Below, in pieces: positions 16,592 to 25,719 of a stretch of 64,000 nucleotides of DNA. Position numbers and translations under genes: made by a program. This stretch comes from JAIOHN01 sp038258185. GTDB lineage: Bacteria > Chloroflexota > Anaerolineae > Aggregatilineales > Phototrophicaceae. The notes under the pieces are model-generated. The model had not been told where the DNA came from. It was given only the letters and a program-made list of their open reading frames with translations, and searched no databases. Location: NCBI GenBank assembly GCA_038258185.1, contig JBBSQD010000001.1:26820-90819 (forward strand), in the 5' to 3' direction. Position 1 is the stretch's first letter. Each line of letters begins with the position of its first letter.

Positions 16592-18895
16592 ATGCGCTTG
16601 CGACGCAGCAGCCGGATTCAACCACATCAGGCCATCAAAAAGCTGGGGCTTATAATCGCCTCACTGACGATTGCCGGGTTGCTCTCCGCCTGTAATCTGG
16701 GTGTGCCGCAGGTCACGCCGACTGTCGCGCCCACGTTTACCCCCAGCGTCACGCCGAATATCCCAACCACGCCCACAGCCACAATCACCGATACACCCGA
16801 CCCGACATTAATCGCGCAATTGCTGGCAAGTGATACGCCGACCAACACCGCAACTCCTACCATCACACCGAGTGCCACCCCCACCGCCAGCGCAACTCAT
16901 ACACCCACGGCGACGGTCACACAAACGCCCACTGTGACTCCGACCGGAACGAATACGACTGAACCCAGCGCGACTCCCAGCGATACGCCGACATCCACGG
17001 CGACTGCGACCGCCACTCAAACACCGACGGCCACCAGCACACTCACACTGACGCCGAGCGCCACAGCGACCGCCAGCAATACGCCGCTGCCGACCGCGAC
17101 CAACACGTTACCGCCTTCACCGACACCGCTGCCCACCATCGGGCCGAGTGACACCCCGACTCCCACTCCAACCAATACCCAACCACCGACTTTAACGCCG
17201 CTGCCCACGTTGAGTGACACCCCTGTGCCGACGATCCCGCCGACGTTTACCACGGCACCCACCAGCACCGCGACCCGCACCCTGTCACCGGATGAAATCG
17301 CGCTTTTGTTAGGCACACCCTTAGCCACCGATACGCCCGATCTGCCGCCACTGCCCCCTACACAGGACGTCACGCCGACGTTTGTCACTGCCGCGCCGGA
17401 TACGCCGGTTTTCAATACGCCGGAAAACTTTACGACCACGCCGTTTTTCGTGCCGACTGCCACCCCATTGCTTGAGGCTACCCCGCCGACTCTGCCGACC
17501 AGCCTGCCGGGAATCGAGCCGGTAAACCCGCAGATTCGCGCCTTTGCCCTCAGCACGGAAGGCGGCATCGTGGGGGGCGGTTTTGGCCTGCTGAATGACA
17601 GCGTGTTGTTCGAGCGTAACCCGGTCAATAGCGCACAGTACGCCGTGACCGATCAATCAGGCCTGCTGTACTTTACAGGCGTGAACGGTCAAAACGCCTC
17701 GCGGGTGGATGTGTCACCCTTCTCGGAATTTCTCCCGTTTAGCCCGGAAGAGAATAACGCTTATGTAGCGGATATTTCATGGTCACCGGATGGCAGTTAT
17801 CTGGCGTTTTTAGTCAATGCGGATTCGTCGTCTGAGGTGGCAAATGATGGCGTCTGGTTCTTCCAGCCCGGTTCATTCCCGCCGATCCAGCTTTTGGTGG
17901 ATTGTCCCAAGCAAGATCATCCCGGCTGCCAGATCGTCCAGAATCCGCAGGGGCCGGACTTGTGGCAAAGTCTTGCACTGGAATGGTCACCGCAGAGTAA
18001 TGCGCTGCTGGTGCAGACCTATCTGCCTTCTGAAAATCGCCTCGGTCTGACGGTGGTCGAAACGTCGTTTAACCCGGCGGTTCGTGACGTGCGTCCGCCT
18101 GTGGTGCGTTATGATTATGGCAGCTGGAGCAATGATGGTCAGCGCATTCTGGTCAGCGGCACCGCGCCGGATGGCAACATTTATATCGGCTGGATGAACC
18201 CCGATACCAGTTTTAGTGAACTGGTGTTTGCCGCGCGGGATGCGGGTTTATGGGTGCAGAATGCAGTCGAGCGCCCGGATGGTTCGATTATCACGCTGGG
18301 AGCGCCTTTAAGCGAAGGCGGACGCGATGCCGCCCAGCGCATTTATGACAGCAACGGACAGCCGCTGACCACCACTATCGGCAGCGCCCGACCAGACCGG
18401 GTCGAGTGGAGCCCTGACCGCAGCGCGGTGCTGGTGGTCGCAGGCGGTCGTCAATATGTCGCGCGCATCAATGGCGAAGTGACCGACATCACCGATAACG
18501 TCCGTGGTGCGCAGGCCCTCAACTGGGTGAGCGGCAGCCTGCCGGTAGTGGATAGCGCCAACAGTCCACCCCCGCCGCCGGACACGAATCAGAGTGGCGG
18601 TGTCGCGCCGATTGGAGTGCGCGAAGATCCCCCTGCCGATAGCGGTTCAAATCGCCTTTATCCGCCGGGGACGCAGTTACGCGTTCTGGCAGAAAATGGC
18701 CTGTTTATGCGGTCAGAGCCCAATACGAATGGATCAGTGGTCGCCAGTGTCGGCCAGGGGGATACCCTCACCATTCAGGATAACGACCCCGTAACCACCG
18801 GCACGATCATCTGGTGGCGGGCACAATCCACGCTGGATGGTTCAGTCGGCTGGCTGGCCGGGGAGATTGACGGCGTGGCGACAATTGGGTCGTAA
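16592..18895 (+). CDS. large lipoprotein with Thr/Pro-rich stalk, TolB-like propeller and SH3b domain
   Basis: A 767-residue lipoprotein with signal peptide and lipobox LSAC. A stalk of about 260 residues (roughly 40-300) is almost wholly Thr, Pro, Ala and Ser in repeated TPTxTxTP units, typical of an extended, possibly O-glycosylated spacer. Next comes a TolB/WD40-like region with ISWSPDGSYLAFL, LEWSPQSNALLVQ and VEWSPDRSAVLVV blades (about 370-650). The C-terminus is an SH3b domain (LFMRSEPNTNGSVVASVGQGDT to WWRAQSTLDGSVGWLAGE). The layout suggests an envelope-anchored sensor or binding protein held far from the membrane. The ligand is unknown. Confidence 0.83.
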   Translation: MRLRRSSRIQPHQAIKKLGLIIASLTIAGLLSACNLGVPQVTPTVAPTFTPSVTPNIPTTPTATITDTPDPTLIAQLLASDTPTNTATPTITPSATPTASATHTPTATVTQTPTVTPTGTNTTEPSATPSDTPTSTATATATQTPTATSTLTLTPSATATASNTPLPTATNTLPPSPTPLPTIGPSDTPTPTPTNTQPPTLTPLPTLSDTPVPTIPPTFTTAPTSTATRTLSPDEIALLLGTPLATDTPDLPPLPPTQDVTPTFVTAAPDTPVFNTPENFTTTPFFVPTATPLLEATPPTLPTSLPGIEPVNPQIRAFALSTEGGIVGGGFGLLNDSVLFERNPVNSAQYAVTDQSGLLYFTGVNGQNASRVDVSPFSEFLPFSPEENNAYVADISWSPDGSYLAFLVNADSSSEVANDGVWFFQPGSFPPIQLLVDCPKQDHPGCQIVQNPQGPDLWQSLALEWSPQSNALLVQTYLPSENRLGLTVVETSFNPAVRDVRPPVVRYDYGSWSNDGQRILVSGTAPDGNIYIGWMNPDTSFSELVFAARDAGLWVQNAVERPDGSIITLGAPLSEGGRDAAQRIYDSNGQPLTTTIGSARPDRVEWSPDRSAVLVVAGGRQYVARINGEVTDITDNVRGAQALNWVSGSLPVVDSANSPPPPPDTNQSGGVAPIGVREDPPADSGSNRLYPPGTQLRVLAENGLFMRSEPNTNGSVVASVGQGDTLTIQDNDPVTTGTIIWWRAQSTLDGSVGWLAGEIDGVATIGS

Positions 18896-18988
18896 AGAAA
18901 TTGTTAAATGGGAGTCGTGTCTTATAGACATTCATATTTTTATGCGGTAAGGTTAGAGTATGTGTAGCGTATGGAGATATTCCTCCTC

Positions 18989-19216
18989 ATGACTCAAAAG
19001 CGTGACAAAAAGACAGAAGCCGAATCCCAGACCGGCGCCATCCCTCGTATGGATTTCAAAGCGCTGCGGCGGCGTGAACCTGCGAAGCCACCGACTCTGC
19101 CTGAATTTGAGGATACGCAGGGTGGCATTACGGGTATCATCCATGTCCGCCCGGAAGGCGAAGACAGCGCCAAAGACGAAGATGACACACCGACGAAAAG
19201 TGCTTTAACCAGCTAA
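18989..19216 (+). CDS. small hydrophilic hypothetical protein
   Basis: A 75-residue, highly charged protein (TQKRDKKTEAESQ, IPRMDFKALRRREP, DEDDTP) with no clear hydrophobic core, probably partly disordered. ATG at 18989 is favoured over ATG 18971. It lies just after the large lipoprotein gene and ends before a strong terminator, which supports it as a real gene. No function can be proposed. Confidence 0.5.
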   Translation: MTQKRDKKTEAESQTGAIPRMDFKALRRREPAKPPTLPEFEDTQGGITGIIHVRPEGEDSAKDEDDTPTKSALTS

Positions 19217-19239
19217 TTTATCAAAACTGGAATGATGAT

Positions 19240-19272
19240 GCCGCGTGGGAAACTTTCCACGCGGCTTTTGCT
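19240..19272. terminator. bidirectional terminator between small protein and M55 peptidase genes
   Basis: GCCGCGTGG (19240-19248) pairs with CCACGCGGC (19257-19265), and an AAA/TTT extension lies inside the loop. TTTT follows on the plus side. It lies between converging genes. Confidence 0.75.
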
Positions 19273-19292
19273 TGCCTTATAGTGGCACAGAC

Positions 19293-20105
19293 CTACCAGT
19301 GCCAGACCTGATCCCAGGCGGTCAGCCAGTTGTCGGCTTTGCTTTCCACCTTGAGCGTGTCGACAATCTCCACGCCGTAGCGCCCCTTGAAATCAGCGAC
19401 TTTATCCACCGTGTCGACCTCAATGGTCAGCGTGACCGGGCTGGCAGGGACGTATGGCTTCACCAGATGCAGATTTTCCAGCGCGTGTTTTGCGCCTTCC
19501 TCAATCATCTGCCGCGCGCGGACAGGCGCAATCTGTCGGGCGGAATAGCGCGACAAGCCCTGCTTGACCGCCACGCCGGTAAAGCCATCGCCCAGGATTT
19601 CGCGGCATTCGCGGATCACGGCGGTGTCCCCGGTGACCAGTGCAATCGGCACACCATAGTGACCACACAAGGCGGCATTAATGCCACTTTCGCCAACCAA
19701 CGCATCATTGAACCACAGGTTGCGCCATTTCACAGTGGAGATAGTATGGCACAGCACGCCATCGGGTGTGTTGTTACGGGCGTGCATCCCCACCAGCAGA
19801 CAGGCATCACAGCCAGTTTCCAGCATTTCGGTATAGCGTGACCAGGGATGATGCGCCACCCACTCGCAGTCCGGGTCGAGCAGTTCCGGCACAAATGAGT
19901 TGAAGGTCCAGCCACCGCCTGCGCCATGACAATCGACCACGACGATTTCCGTCGCACCAGCCGCTTTTGCCCCGCGGACAGCCGCATTAATCTCCTCGGT
20001 ATACAGGCGGCGACCCTCTTCATACAGCTTCTCACCACCTGTCACCTGCTCCCAGACGATAATCCCGCTGACACCTTCCATATCACACATGATTAACACA
20101 CGCAT
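19293..20105 (-). CDS. M55-family D-aminopeptidase
   Basis: A 270-residue metallopeptidase of the DppA family. Signature blocks are MRVLIMCDMEGVSGI with Asp and Glu zinc ligands at the N-terminus, INAAVRGAKAAGATEIVVVDCHGAGGGW, LLVGMHARNNTPDGVLCHTIS and INAALCGHYGVPIALVTGD. These enzymes form a decameric ring in the cytosol and remove N-terminal D-amino acids, linking them to recycling of peptidoglycan-derived D-peptides. No peptide transporter genes are beside it, unlike the classic dpp operon. Substrate preference is therefore by family only. Confidence 0.88.
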   Translation of the reverse strand: MRVLIMCDMEGVSGIIVWEQVTGGEKLYEEGRRLYTEEINAAVRGAKAAGATEIVVVDCHGAGGGWTFNSFVPELLDPDCEWVAHHPWSRYTEMLETGCDACLLVGMHARNNTPDGVLCHTISTVKWRNLWFNDALVGESGINAALCGHYGVPIALVTGDTAVIRECREILGDGFTGVAVKQGLSRYSARQIAPVRARQMIEEGAKHALENLHLVKPYVPASPVTLTIEVDTVDKVADFKGRYGVEIVDTLKVESKADNWLTAWDQVWHW

Positions 20106-20258
20106 TGATTGGTTCCCTTTTCAAATGGATACACTGCTGCGGATTATAACGAAAAAGGCCGAAGACAAATCTGCTTCGGGCTTAAGTGGACTGTGGCGGA
20201 TTGCATGGTGATTCTCGATCCCGCATTTTGCAGGCGCATGCGTTATACTTTCCGGCAT

Positions 20259-20354
20259 GGGGGTGGCTGTGTCCCGGTGGATGCCCCGGTCTTCAAAACC
20301 GGTGGCGGGTAGCGCTGAGCTGGCCGCGGTGGGTTCGACACCCATCCACTCCCG
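20259..20354 (+). tRNA. selC: tRNA-Sec (anticodon TCA)
   Basis: The 96-base gene folds as a bacterial selenocysteine tRNA. The acceptor stem is 8 bp (GGGGGTGG, 20259-20266, with CCACTCCC, 20346-20353), the T-stem is 5 bp (GTGGG/CCCAT) with loop TTCGACA, and the 8+5 layout is diagnostic. The anticodon arm is CCGGT-CTTCAAA-ACCGG, placing TCA at positions 34-36. A long variable arm follows it. The discriminator is G. CCA is not encoded, unlike the tRNA-Arg at 25.7 kb. It implies that the organism uses UGA for selenocysteine, but no selA, selB or selD gene is in the window. Confidence 0.9.
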
Positions 20355-20827
20355 CTGTATGTGACCCATACTTCCTCGACCCACGGCCCATATCCCCACA
20401 CGCTGGGCAATGAACCCTGAAAAATTTGCGATTTGCAGCGAAGAGCATTGGGAATTAATTCTAAGTTACCGATACCTGCACTCTACGCATCATGAATGTT
20501 CATTATCTGAATACAGACACAATCGGCTGTGTTTGGTAACGATTCGTTATACACCCTCGCGTAAATTCCATTATCGGTAAAGATGTTTGTGTAAAGAATG
20601 AAGAACAGGCGGTTATGGCAGAGATAAAGCTGAATCCGCAAAGCCTGCCTGACCCATTGATGCGTAAAGTGCGCAATTTTCGGAGCTGCTGCTCAACGCT
20701 GAATTATCCGTGTTTGCGGTACTTTAGTACCGGTAAGCCCTACAAAAAAACCTGTTTCGTCACTTTGAAGATGATTAAGCGATTTATGATATGACAATGC
20801 AATCATAATCTTTTGAAGGAGCATTTT
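20355..20827. other. 473-bp stretch without a convincing gene
   Basis: Between tRNA-Sec and the repeat protein. It holds a possible 59-codon ORF (20615-20794) with no clear ribosome-binding site and no recognisable sequence. It is AT-richer than its surroundings. AAGGAG at 20815-20820 belongs to the next gene. No terminator, promoter pair or RNA structure was recognised with confidence. Confidence 0.4.
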
Positions 20828-21772
20828 ATGTTCTCTAAGTTTCAGATCACGCTTATAACACTAATCAGTCTCATTGCGATGGTATGCGCACCACTTGTGG
20901 GGGCTACGTTTCCCAATCAGGAAGAAGATGATAGCGCCGATGACACACCTGCGATTGTCATTGAAGGCCCGGTGCAGTCCATAAACGTCAATGTGATTGT
21001 GATTGCCGACATCAATATCACCCTGGACATCAGCGACCCAATCCTGACCACCATCCAGGTTGGGGATGTGGTGCAGGTCGAAGGCGATGTCGATGTTACG
21101 GCTGAGGTACTGGTCGTTACGGCGATCAGCATCGAGATAACCAACACCAACATCATCACTCCGGTGATCACACTCACCGGCCCGGTGCAGGCGATCAATG
21201 TGAACATCGTGACGGTCTTCAATATCGATATTCAATTCAACCCGAATGATCTGATTCTGGCCGAGATCAATGTCGGCGATGTGATCTCTGTGGGTGGCAA
21301 CATCATAAGCGCGGGCGGTGTGGTGGTGATCATTCCGGTTCAGGTGGTGATCGTCATTAACATTGATGTCCCCGAACCTGAAATGACACCGGAAGCCACG
21401 CCGGATGTCGAATCCACCCCCGAAGCTGGCGCAACCCCGGAAGCGGGTGACACCCCGGTTACGATTGTAATCGAAGGCCCGGTGCAATCGATTAACATCA
21501 ATATCATCACCATTTTTGATATTGATATTGAAGTCGATCCATCTGACCCTATCCTGACTGAAATTGAGATTGGCGACAATATCCGTATCGAGGGTAACCC
21601 GACCACCCGCGGCGGCACCATCATCATCGTCGCTGTGAACATCACCATTATCAACGTGATCATCATTAATAATCCTGGTGGCGGTTCTGGCAATCCGGGT
21701 TTGCCTGATGGTTGTAAGGTGACCAAGAAGGGCAAGATCAAATGTACGAAGAAGAAAAGCAAAAAAACTTAA
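20828..21772 (+). CDS. secreted protein with three Val/Ile/Asn-rich repeats and a basic tail
   Basis: A 314-residue protein with a signal peptide ending near CAPLVGATF. Three repeats of about 75 residues each contain I/L-x-GPVQ-S/A-I-N-V/I-N, then D-I-x-I/F-x, then a D/N-x-x-L-I/T motif, I-x-V/I-GD-x-I/V-x-V/I-x-G, and a V/I-rich strand. They resemble the beta-barrel repeats of DUF5666-type proteins. A Glu/Thr/Pro linker (EATPDVESTPEAGATPEAG) separates repeats two and three. The last 25 residues are Lys-rich (CKVTKKGKIKCTKKKSKKT) with two Cys, perhaps a cell-wall or nucleic-acid binding tail. ATG at 20828 follows AAGGAG at 8 bp. The function is unknown. Confidence 0.75.
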   Translation: MFSKFQITLITLISLIAMVCAPLVGATFPNQEEDDSADDTPAIVIEGPVQSINVNVIVIADINITLDISDPILTTIQVGDVVQVEGDVDVTAEVLVVTAISIEITNTNIITPVITLTGPVQAINVNIVTVFNIDIQFNPNDLILAEINVGDVISVGGNIISAGGVVVIIPVQVVIVINIDVPEPEMTPEATPDVESTPEAGATPEAGDTPVTIVIEGPVQSININIITIFDIDIEVDPSDPILTEIEIGDNIRIEGNPTTRGGTIIIVAVNITIINVIIINNPGGGSGNPGLPDGCKVTKKGKIKCTKKKSKKT

Positions 21773-21792
21773 ATTAGTCAGGTTATCACCAG

Positions 21793-21822
21793 ACAGGCGT
21801 GTTGCTCAACACGCCTGTTTCT
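21793..21822 (+). terminator. Rho-independent terminator after the repeat protein gene
   Basis: ACAGGCGTGTT (21793-21803) pairs with its complement (21808-21818) around a GCTC loop, followed by TTCTTC. It lies 20 bp past the stop codon. Confidence 0.75.
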
Positions 21823-21852
21823 TCAAAGCTGCTGCGATAAGGGATACTGAAC

Positions 21853-23022
21853 GTGCGAATCGACTACCGCATCTCACCACGCAAAATCGGTTTTATTCTG
21901 GGTGTGATCGCGCTGATACTGGCGCTGCAAAGCCTCGTTAGCGAATACGCCATCGAAAACATTCTGAACAGCGATTACAGCAACCCGGTGGTGCTGGTGA
22001 TTGACCTGTTCAGCGTGAATACGGAAGAAACGATTCCGACCTGGTATTCCACAATTCTGCTGTTCATGGCAGCTTGTGGGCTGGCGGTGATTGCGACCGG
22101 AAAACGTGCTGAGCAGGATGTTTATGCACGGCACTGGATAGGGCTGGCTGTCATTTTTGTGTACCTGTCTATTGATGAAGGTGCAGCGATCCATGATATT
22201 CTGGCGGAGCCTTTGCAAAAAGCCTTCAGCACCACGGGCTTTCTGGCATTTGGCTGGCAGATCGTCGCTGCCCCGCTGTTGATCATTTTCGCGCTTGTTT
22301 ATCTGCGCTTTCTGCTGCAATTGCCGCCACGGACACGCAATCTGTTTATTCTGGCGGGTGGCCTGTATGTCGGGGGCGCACTCATCATTGAGGGCATCAG
22401 CGCCAATCAATGGTCGCTGGATGGCGGTGTGAGCTTTGGTTATCTGACGATTGCAACGGTCGAAGAATTGTTTGAAATGTGGGGCGTGGTCATCTTCATT
22501 TATGCGCTGCTGGATTATCTGGTCAATCTGGGGGCAATGATTACGCTGCAATCTCTCACAGAGGCAGCGCAGGAACCCATGCAAAGTACAGCGCTCTCTG
22601 GGTTACGTTCGGCGCTGGTGCCGATTTTGCTGGTCTGCGGCGGACTGGCCGTAATGAATGTCGTCCTGTTATCGTGGGCGCGTGCCTATCCATCTGATCT
22701 GTTGTTGGTCGAAGAAGATTTCCTGTCATCCACCGACATCTTTGTTAACGAACTGGCCGGACAGGATGTTCTGGTGACGCGGTTGCCGGGGGCTTTCAGC
22801 CTGAACAGCAGCAGTTCGCTGCAACTTGCCGCCAGCTATACCGATCTGTATGCAGCGCTATTTGTGGTCAGCCTGCCAGCCGATGATACCACGATCATGA
22901 TTGCAGGTGACAGCGTTCCGTTTGACCAGAATGGGCTGATGGAGATGTTGCAGACCAGTGGTCTGTCTCAGTTTGTGATTTTCGATGCCGCAGCGATTGA
23001 GCCATTTGTCAGCAAGCCCTAG
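21853..23022 (+). CDS. multi-pass membrane protein of unknown function
   Basis: A 389-residue integral membrane protein with about seven predicted segments. The last one, near residue 255-275, is followed by an extracytoplasmic domain of about 110 residues. Acidic and His residues lie inside or beside membrane segments (VYLSIDEGAAIHDIL and ATVEELFEMWGVVIF), suggesting a buried polar or metal site. I do not recognise the family. GTG at 21853 is the only plausible start. The gene is followed, 10 bp after its stop, by the converging GNAT gene. Confidence 0.7.
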   Translation: MRIDYRISPRKIGFILGVIALILALQSLVSEYAIENILNSDYSNPVVLVIDLFSVNTEETIPTWYSTILLFMAACGLAVIATGKRAEQDVYARHWIGLAVIFVYLSIDEGAAIHDILAEPLQKAFSTTGFLAFGWQIVAAPLLIIFALVYLRFLLQLPPRTRNLFILAGGLYVGGALIIEGISANQWSLDGGVSFGYLTIATVEELFEMWGVVIFIYALLDYLVNLGAMITLQSLTEAAQEPMQSTALSGLRSALVPILLVCGGLAVMNVVLLSWARAYPSDLLLVEEDFLSSTDIFVNELAGQDVLVTRLPGAFSLNSSSSLQLAASYTDLYAALFVVSLPADDTTIMIAGDSVPFDQNGLMEMLQTSGLSQFVIFDAAAIEPFVSKP

Positions 23023-23031
23023 CGCCCCTGG

Positions 23032-23589
23032 TCACACTTTCACCGGAAATTTGAGTTTCTCGGCGATACTGCGCCATGCTGCAAGTTCACTCTCCGCACG
23101 CGGATAGGGCTGGAAGCCAAAACTCAGATATAAGTTGATCGCGGGGATGCGCGCGCTGCCGGTTTCTAACCAGGCGTCCCTGTAACCCTGTTGCATTAAC
23201 ACCTGCAAAGCTGAACTTAACATCGGTTTCGCCAGACCCGCTCCCTGTGCTTCCGGGATTATCGCCACCCAATGCACCTGACCGATATCGCGACCCATCA
23301 ACTGCGCATCGTCCCAGGCTGTGATCGTCCCGATATCCTTGCCGGATGGGTCGACCAGAAACATGACGCGCTGCGGTAATTTGCTTTGATCAGACAGGGC
23401 TTCGGCAAATGTCTCGGCTGTGGGAACGAGAAACTGATCGGCGGCCTGTTGAATCCGTACCCAGGTTTCGACATCCCCCTCCTCATAGAAGCGCATTGTA
23501 TAGCCTGCGGGCAGGTCATAAGTGGGTGCTTTACTGAGTTGCGGATGCAGCATCCAGACACTGACGTTTTCAAGTTCGGCATTCGTCAT
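23032..23589 (-). CDS. GNAT-family N-acetyltransferase
   Basis: A 185-residue GCN5-type acetyltransferase that would use acetyl-CoA. Motif A reads VHWVAIIPEAQGAGLAKPMLSSAL, with the Q-G-A-G-L-A pyrophosphate loop, and motif B includes YRDAWLETGSARIPAINLYLSFGF. The N-terminal half (YTMRFYEEGDVETWVRI) is the usual helical lid. The acceptor cannot be named. The gene converges with the membrane protein gene. Confidence 0.83.
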   Translation of the reverse strand: MTNAELENVSVWMLHPQLSKAPTYDLPAGYTMRFYEEGDVETWVRIQQAADQFLVPTAETFAEALSDQSKLPQRVMFLVDPSGKDIGTITAWDDAQLMGRDIGQVHWVAIIPEAQGAGLAKPMLSSALQVLMQQGYRDAWLETGSARIPAINLYLSFGFQPYPRAESELAAWRSIAEKLKFPVKV

Positions 23590-23720
23590 TTTTATCAGCC
23601 CAATTCACTTGTCTGCAGAGTTGGCTTATTGTACCGTACCGTCGAGTGTGACTGGCTATTTATTGCCAAGACAGTACAAGTGTTCTACAATTGAACTTCA
23701 AATTTAAAAAGGAGATTCAT

Positions 23721-24377
23721 ATGGCACTTAGTCAACCGGACGGCTATCTTGCGCTACCCCCCGGCGGCAAAGGCAATGGGGTATTGGTTCTTCACCCGTG
23801 GTGGGGATTGAACGCCACCATCAGGGCGTTCTGTGATCGACTGGCTGAAGCGGGTTTCGTCACGTTCGCGCCAGACTTATATCACGGTAAAGTTACGGAC
23901 CAGATTGATGAGGCTGAAACGCTTGTCGGTGCGCTGGATAAACGATTTGAAGAAGCCAGAGCCGACGTTGCAGCCGCACTGGCATTCCTCAAGCAAGAGG
24001 CTCAATGGAGCGATGCCGGGGTTGCGGTCATTGGCTTTTCGATGGGGGGTTATTATGCGCTGGATCTGGCGGTGAAAGCTGCCGACACCATCCGGTCGGT
24101 GGTTCTGTTTTACGCTTCGGGGCCAGCGGATTTAATCAGCCCGAACGCGGAGTATCTCGGTCATTTCGCGGAGAATGATGACTATGAGCCGCAGGAGTAT
24201 ATTGATGGGCTGGAAGAGGCGCTGAAGGCGGCTGCTCGTCCGGTGACTTTCTATACGTATCCTGACACTGGACACTGGTTCTTTGAGCCGGATCGCACAG
24301 ACGTCTATGATGTCACATCGTCGGCTCTGGCCTGGGAGCGCACCCTGGCTTTCCTGCGACGTTCCATCGACTCGTGA
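23721..24377 (+). CDS. dienelactone hydrolase family protein
   Basis: A 218-residue alpha/beta hydrolase with the DLH family layout: VLVLHPWWGLNATIR near the N-terminus, FAPDLYHGK, the nucleophile elbow VIGFSMGGYYAL, and TYPDTGHWFFEPDR carrying the catalytic His. The nucleophile is Ser instead of the Cys of classical dienelactone hydrolases, so a general esterase or carboxymethylenebutenolidase-like role is more likely than chlorocatechol breakdown. The start at 23721 is set by AAAGGAG a few bases upstream. An in-frame ATG ten codons earlier lies before this site. Confidence 0.83.
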   Translation: MALSQPDGYLALPPGGKGNGVLVLHPWWGLNATIRAFCDRLAEAGFVTFAPDLYHGKVTDQIDEAETLVGALDKRFEEARADVAAALAFLKQEAQWSDAGVAVIGFSMGGYYALDLAVKAADTIRSVVLFYASGPADLISPNAEYLGHFAENDDYEPQEYIDGLEEALKAAARPVTFYTYPDTGHWFFEPDRTDVYDVTSSALAWERTLAFLRRSIDS

Positions 24378-24471
24378 GTTACTCTCAACAATCGCATCAA
24401 GGATTTACCGTCCCTGGTCAAACGGGGATTTTTCATTTTGGGATAAAGTGGCACGCTGGACTAAGCCAAGG

Positions 24472-25650
24472 TCAGCGACGCGAAAGATGATGCCTAATGA
24501 TCGCATCCAGAATCTCATAATGATTTCTGGACTGGAGCTCATTAAAGGCCTCAAACACTAATCCGGCAACAGGCCCGAATAGCTCGGTGTTGGCCAACTG
24601 CACTTTAATCGCACCGACAAACCGAGGATCGGGGTGGTAAATGGATACTACTGCGGCTAAACCAACGGCAATGTCATCCCAGATAAAACTTTTATCGCTG
24701 CTGGATTTGGTCGGATGAGATTCCATGTATTCGTTTAGACAGCTTAGTAATGCCGCCTTCAATGCAGTCAGATGGGTTCCGCCCTGTGATGTTTCAACAT
24801 TATTCACATAACCTCGAATATAACTGTCCTCACCATCCGAGAACTGAAACGCAATCTGGATCACAACTTTCAAATCAGGCTTGTCTGTTTGGGGAATGCT
24901 CACAGTTTGATCGATATAAACTGGCTCATGAAAGCAGTGATTGTCTGCATTAAGCTGCGTAACAAGTGATTTCAATCCCTCTGGATAGTGAAAGCTTGTT
25001 ACGTGGACAGGGTCAACACGGACATCGCGAACCTCGACACTCAAATTCGGTATCAAAAATGCGACTTCTTTGGCGCGTTTTTCTACATGTGCCACATCAA
25101 ACTGGTTTTCATCAAAAATAGAATAATCCGGATGAAAAACAAATGTTGTGCCCGCTTGAGGAGTGTGCTGTTCAGGCATCTGTATAAGGGGTGAAGTGGG
25201 CTTGCCATAAGCGTAGGATTGTCGCCACATAACGCCATCACGGTAATTTTCTACGATGAATTGGTCACACAGAATGTTTACAACCGCAAGCCCAAACCCT
25301 TGTAGCCCACCTTTATTGTAATAAGGATCTGTTTCTAAATAGCTCTTTGAAGCTGCGGTATCCTGCAATAAGACTTCTGTTTCAGTAAATGGCGTGTCCT
25401 TATACTGTGCTGTTGGCAAACCCACGCCGTTATCCCGCAGAAGAACCTCATTCTCATGTCGTAATTCAATCTCGATATAATCACAACGGCCTAAGAAAGC
25501 TTCTTCCGCCATATGATCCAACACTTCATAAATTAAGTGATGGAGTGCGTGCGTGCCGGTACCACCAACATACATGCCGGGACGCATCCGAACATGTTCG
25601 CGGGGGTCTAAACGAAAAGATGATGACTGGAAATTTTCGTAAAAATCCAA
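24472..25650 (-). CDS. stand-alone GyrB/ParE-like ATPase without TOPRIM domain
   Basis: A 392-residue protein matching only the GHKL ATPase and transducer domains of DNA gyrase B. It opens DPREHVRMRPGMYVGG. The ATP motifs DNGVGLP and KGGLQGFGLAVVNILC are kept. The N-box reads YEVLDHMAEEA, so the catalytic Glu is present but the Asn that usually binds Mg2+ is His. The transducer keeps PDPRFVGAIKVQLAN, with the Lys of the gyrase QTK loop but not Gln-Thr. The TOPRIM and tail domains are absent. A TTG start at 25650 is supported by GGAGG six bases upstream. The open frame reaches 25710, but that ATG has no such site. GC is about 40-45% by eye, below the neighbours. It lies beside tRNA-Arg. Confidence 0.78.
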   Translation of the reverse strand: MDFYENFQSSSFRLDPREHVRMRPGMYVGGTGTHALHHLIYEVLDHMAEEAFLGRCDYIEIELRHENEVLLRDNGVGLPTAQYKDTPFTETEVLLQDTAASKSYLETDPYYNKGGLQGFGLAVVNILCDQFIVENYRDGVMWRQSYAYGKPTSPLIQMPEQHTPQAGTTFVFHPDYSIFDENQFDVAHVEKRAKEVAFLIPNLSVEVRDVRVDPVHVTSFHYPEGLKSLVTQLNADNHCFHEPVYIDQTVSIPQTDKPDLKVVIQIAFQFSDGEDSYIRGYVNNVETSQGGTHLTALKAALLSCLNEYMESHPTKSSSDKSFIWDDIAVGLAAVVSIYHPDPRFVGAIKVQLANTELFGPVAGLVFEAFNELQSRNHYEILDAIIRHHLSRR

Positions 25651-25674
25651 TGTCGGCCTCCAAAATAAAGAAAC

Positions 25675-25700
25675 AAAAACCAGCGAAAAGGCTGGTTTTT
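25675..25700 (-). terminator. terminator after tRNA-Arg
   Basis: AAAAACCAGC (25675-25684) and GCTGGTTTTT (25691-25700) form a 10-bp stem with a 6-base loop and T-runs in both directions. Reading on the minus strand it follows the tRNA gene directly and precedes the GyrB-like gene. Confidence 0.8.
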
Positions 25701-25719
25701 GTGCGGACAATGCCCAATG

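Noticed and set aside
16730..17530. Long minus-strand ORFs opposite the Thr/Pro stalk and the similar ORFs opposite 20.9-21.7 kb
   Set aside because: They are shadows caused by low-complexity codons. They have no ribosome-binding site and encode repetitive Val/Gly or Asp/His sequences.
20615..20794. 59-codon ORF between tRNA-Sec and the repeat protein
   Set aside because: No ribosome-binding site, no recognisable sequence, and composition like non-coding DNA.
24396..24430. Possible terminator after the dienelactone hydrolase-like gene
   Set aside because: The stem is short and imperfect. The T tract alone is not enough.
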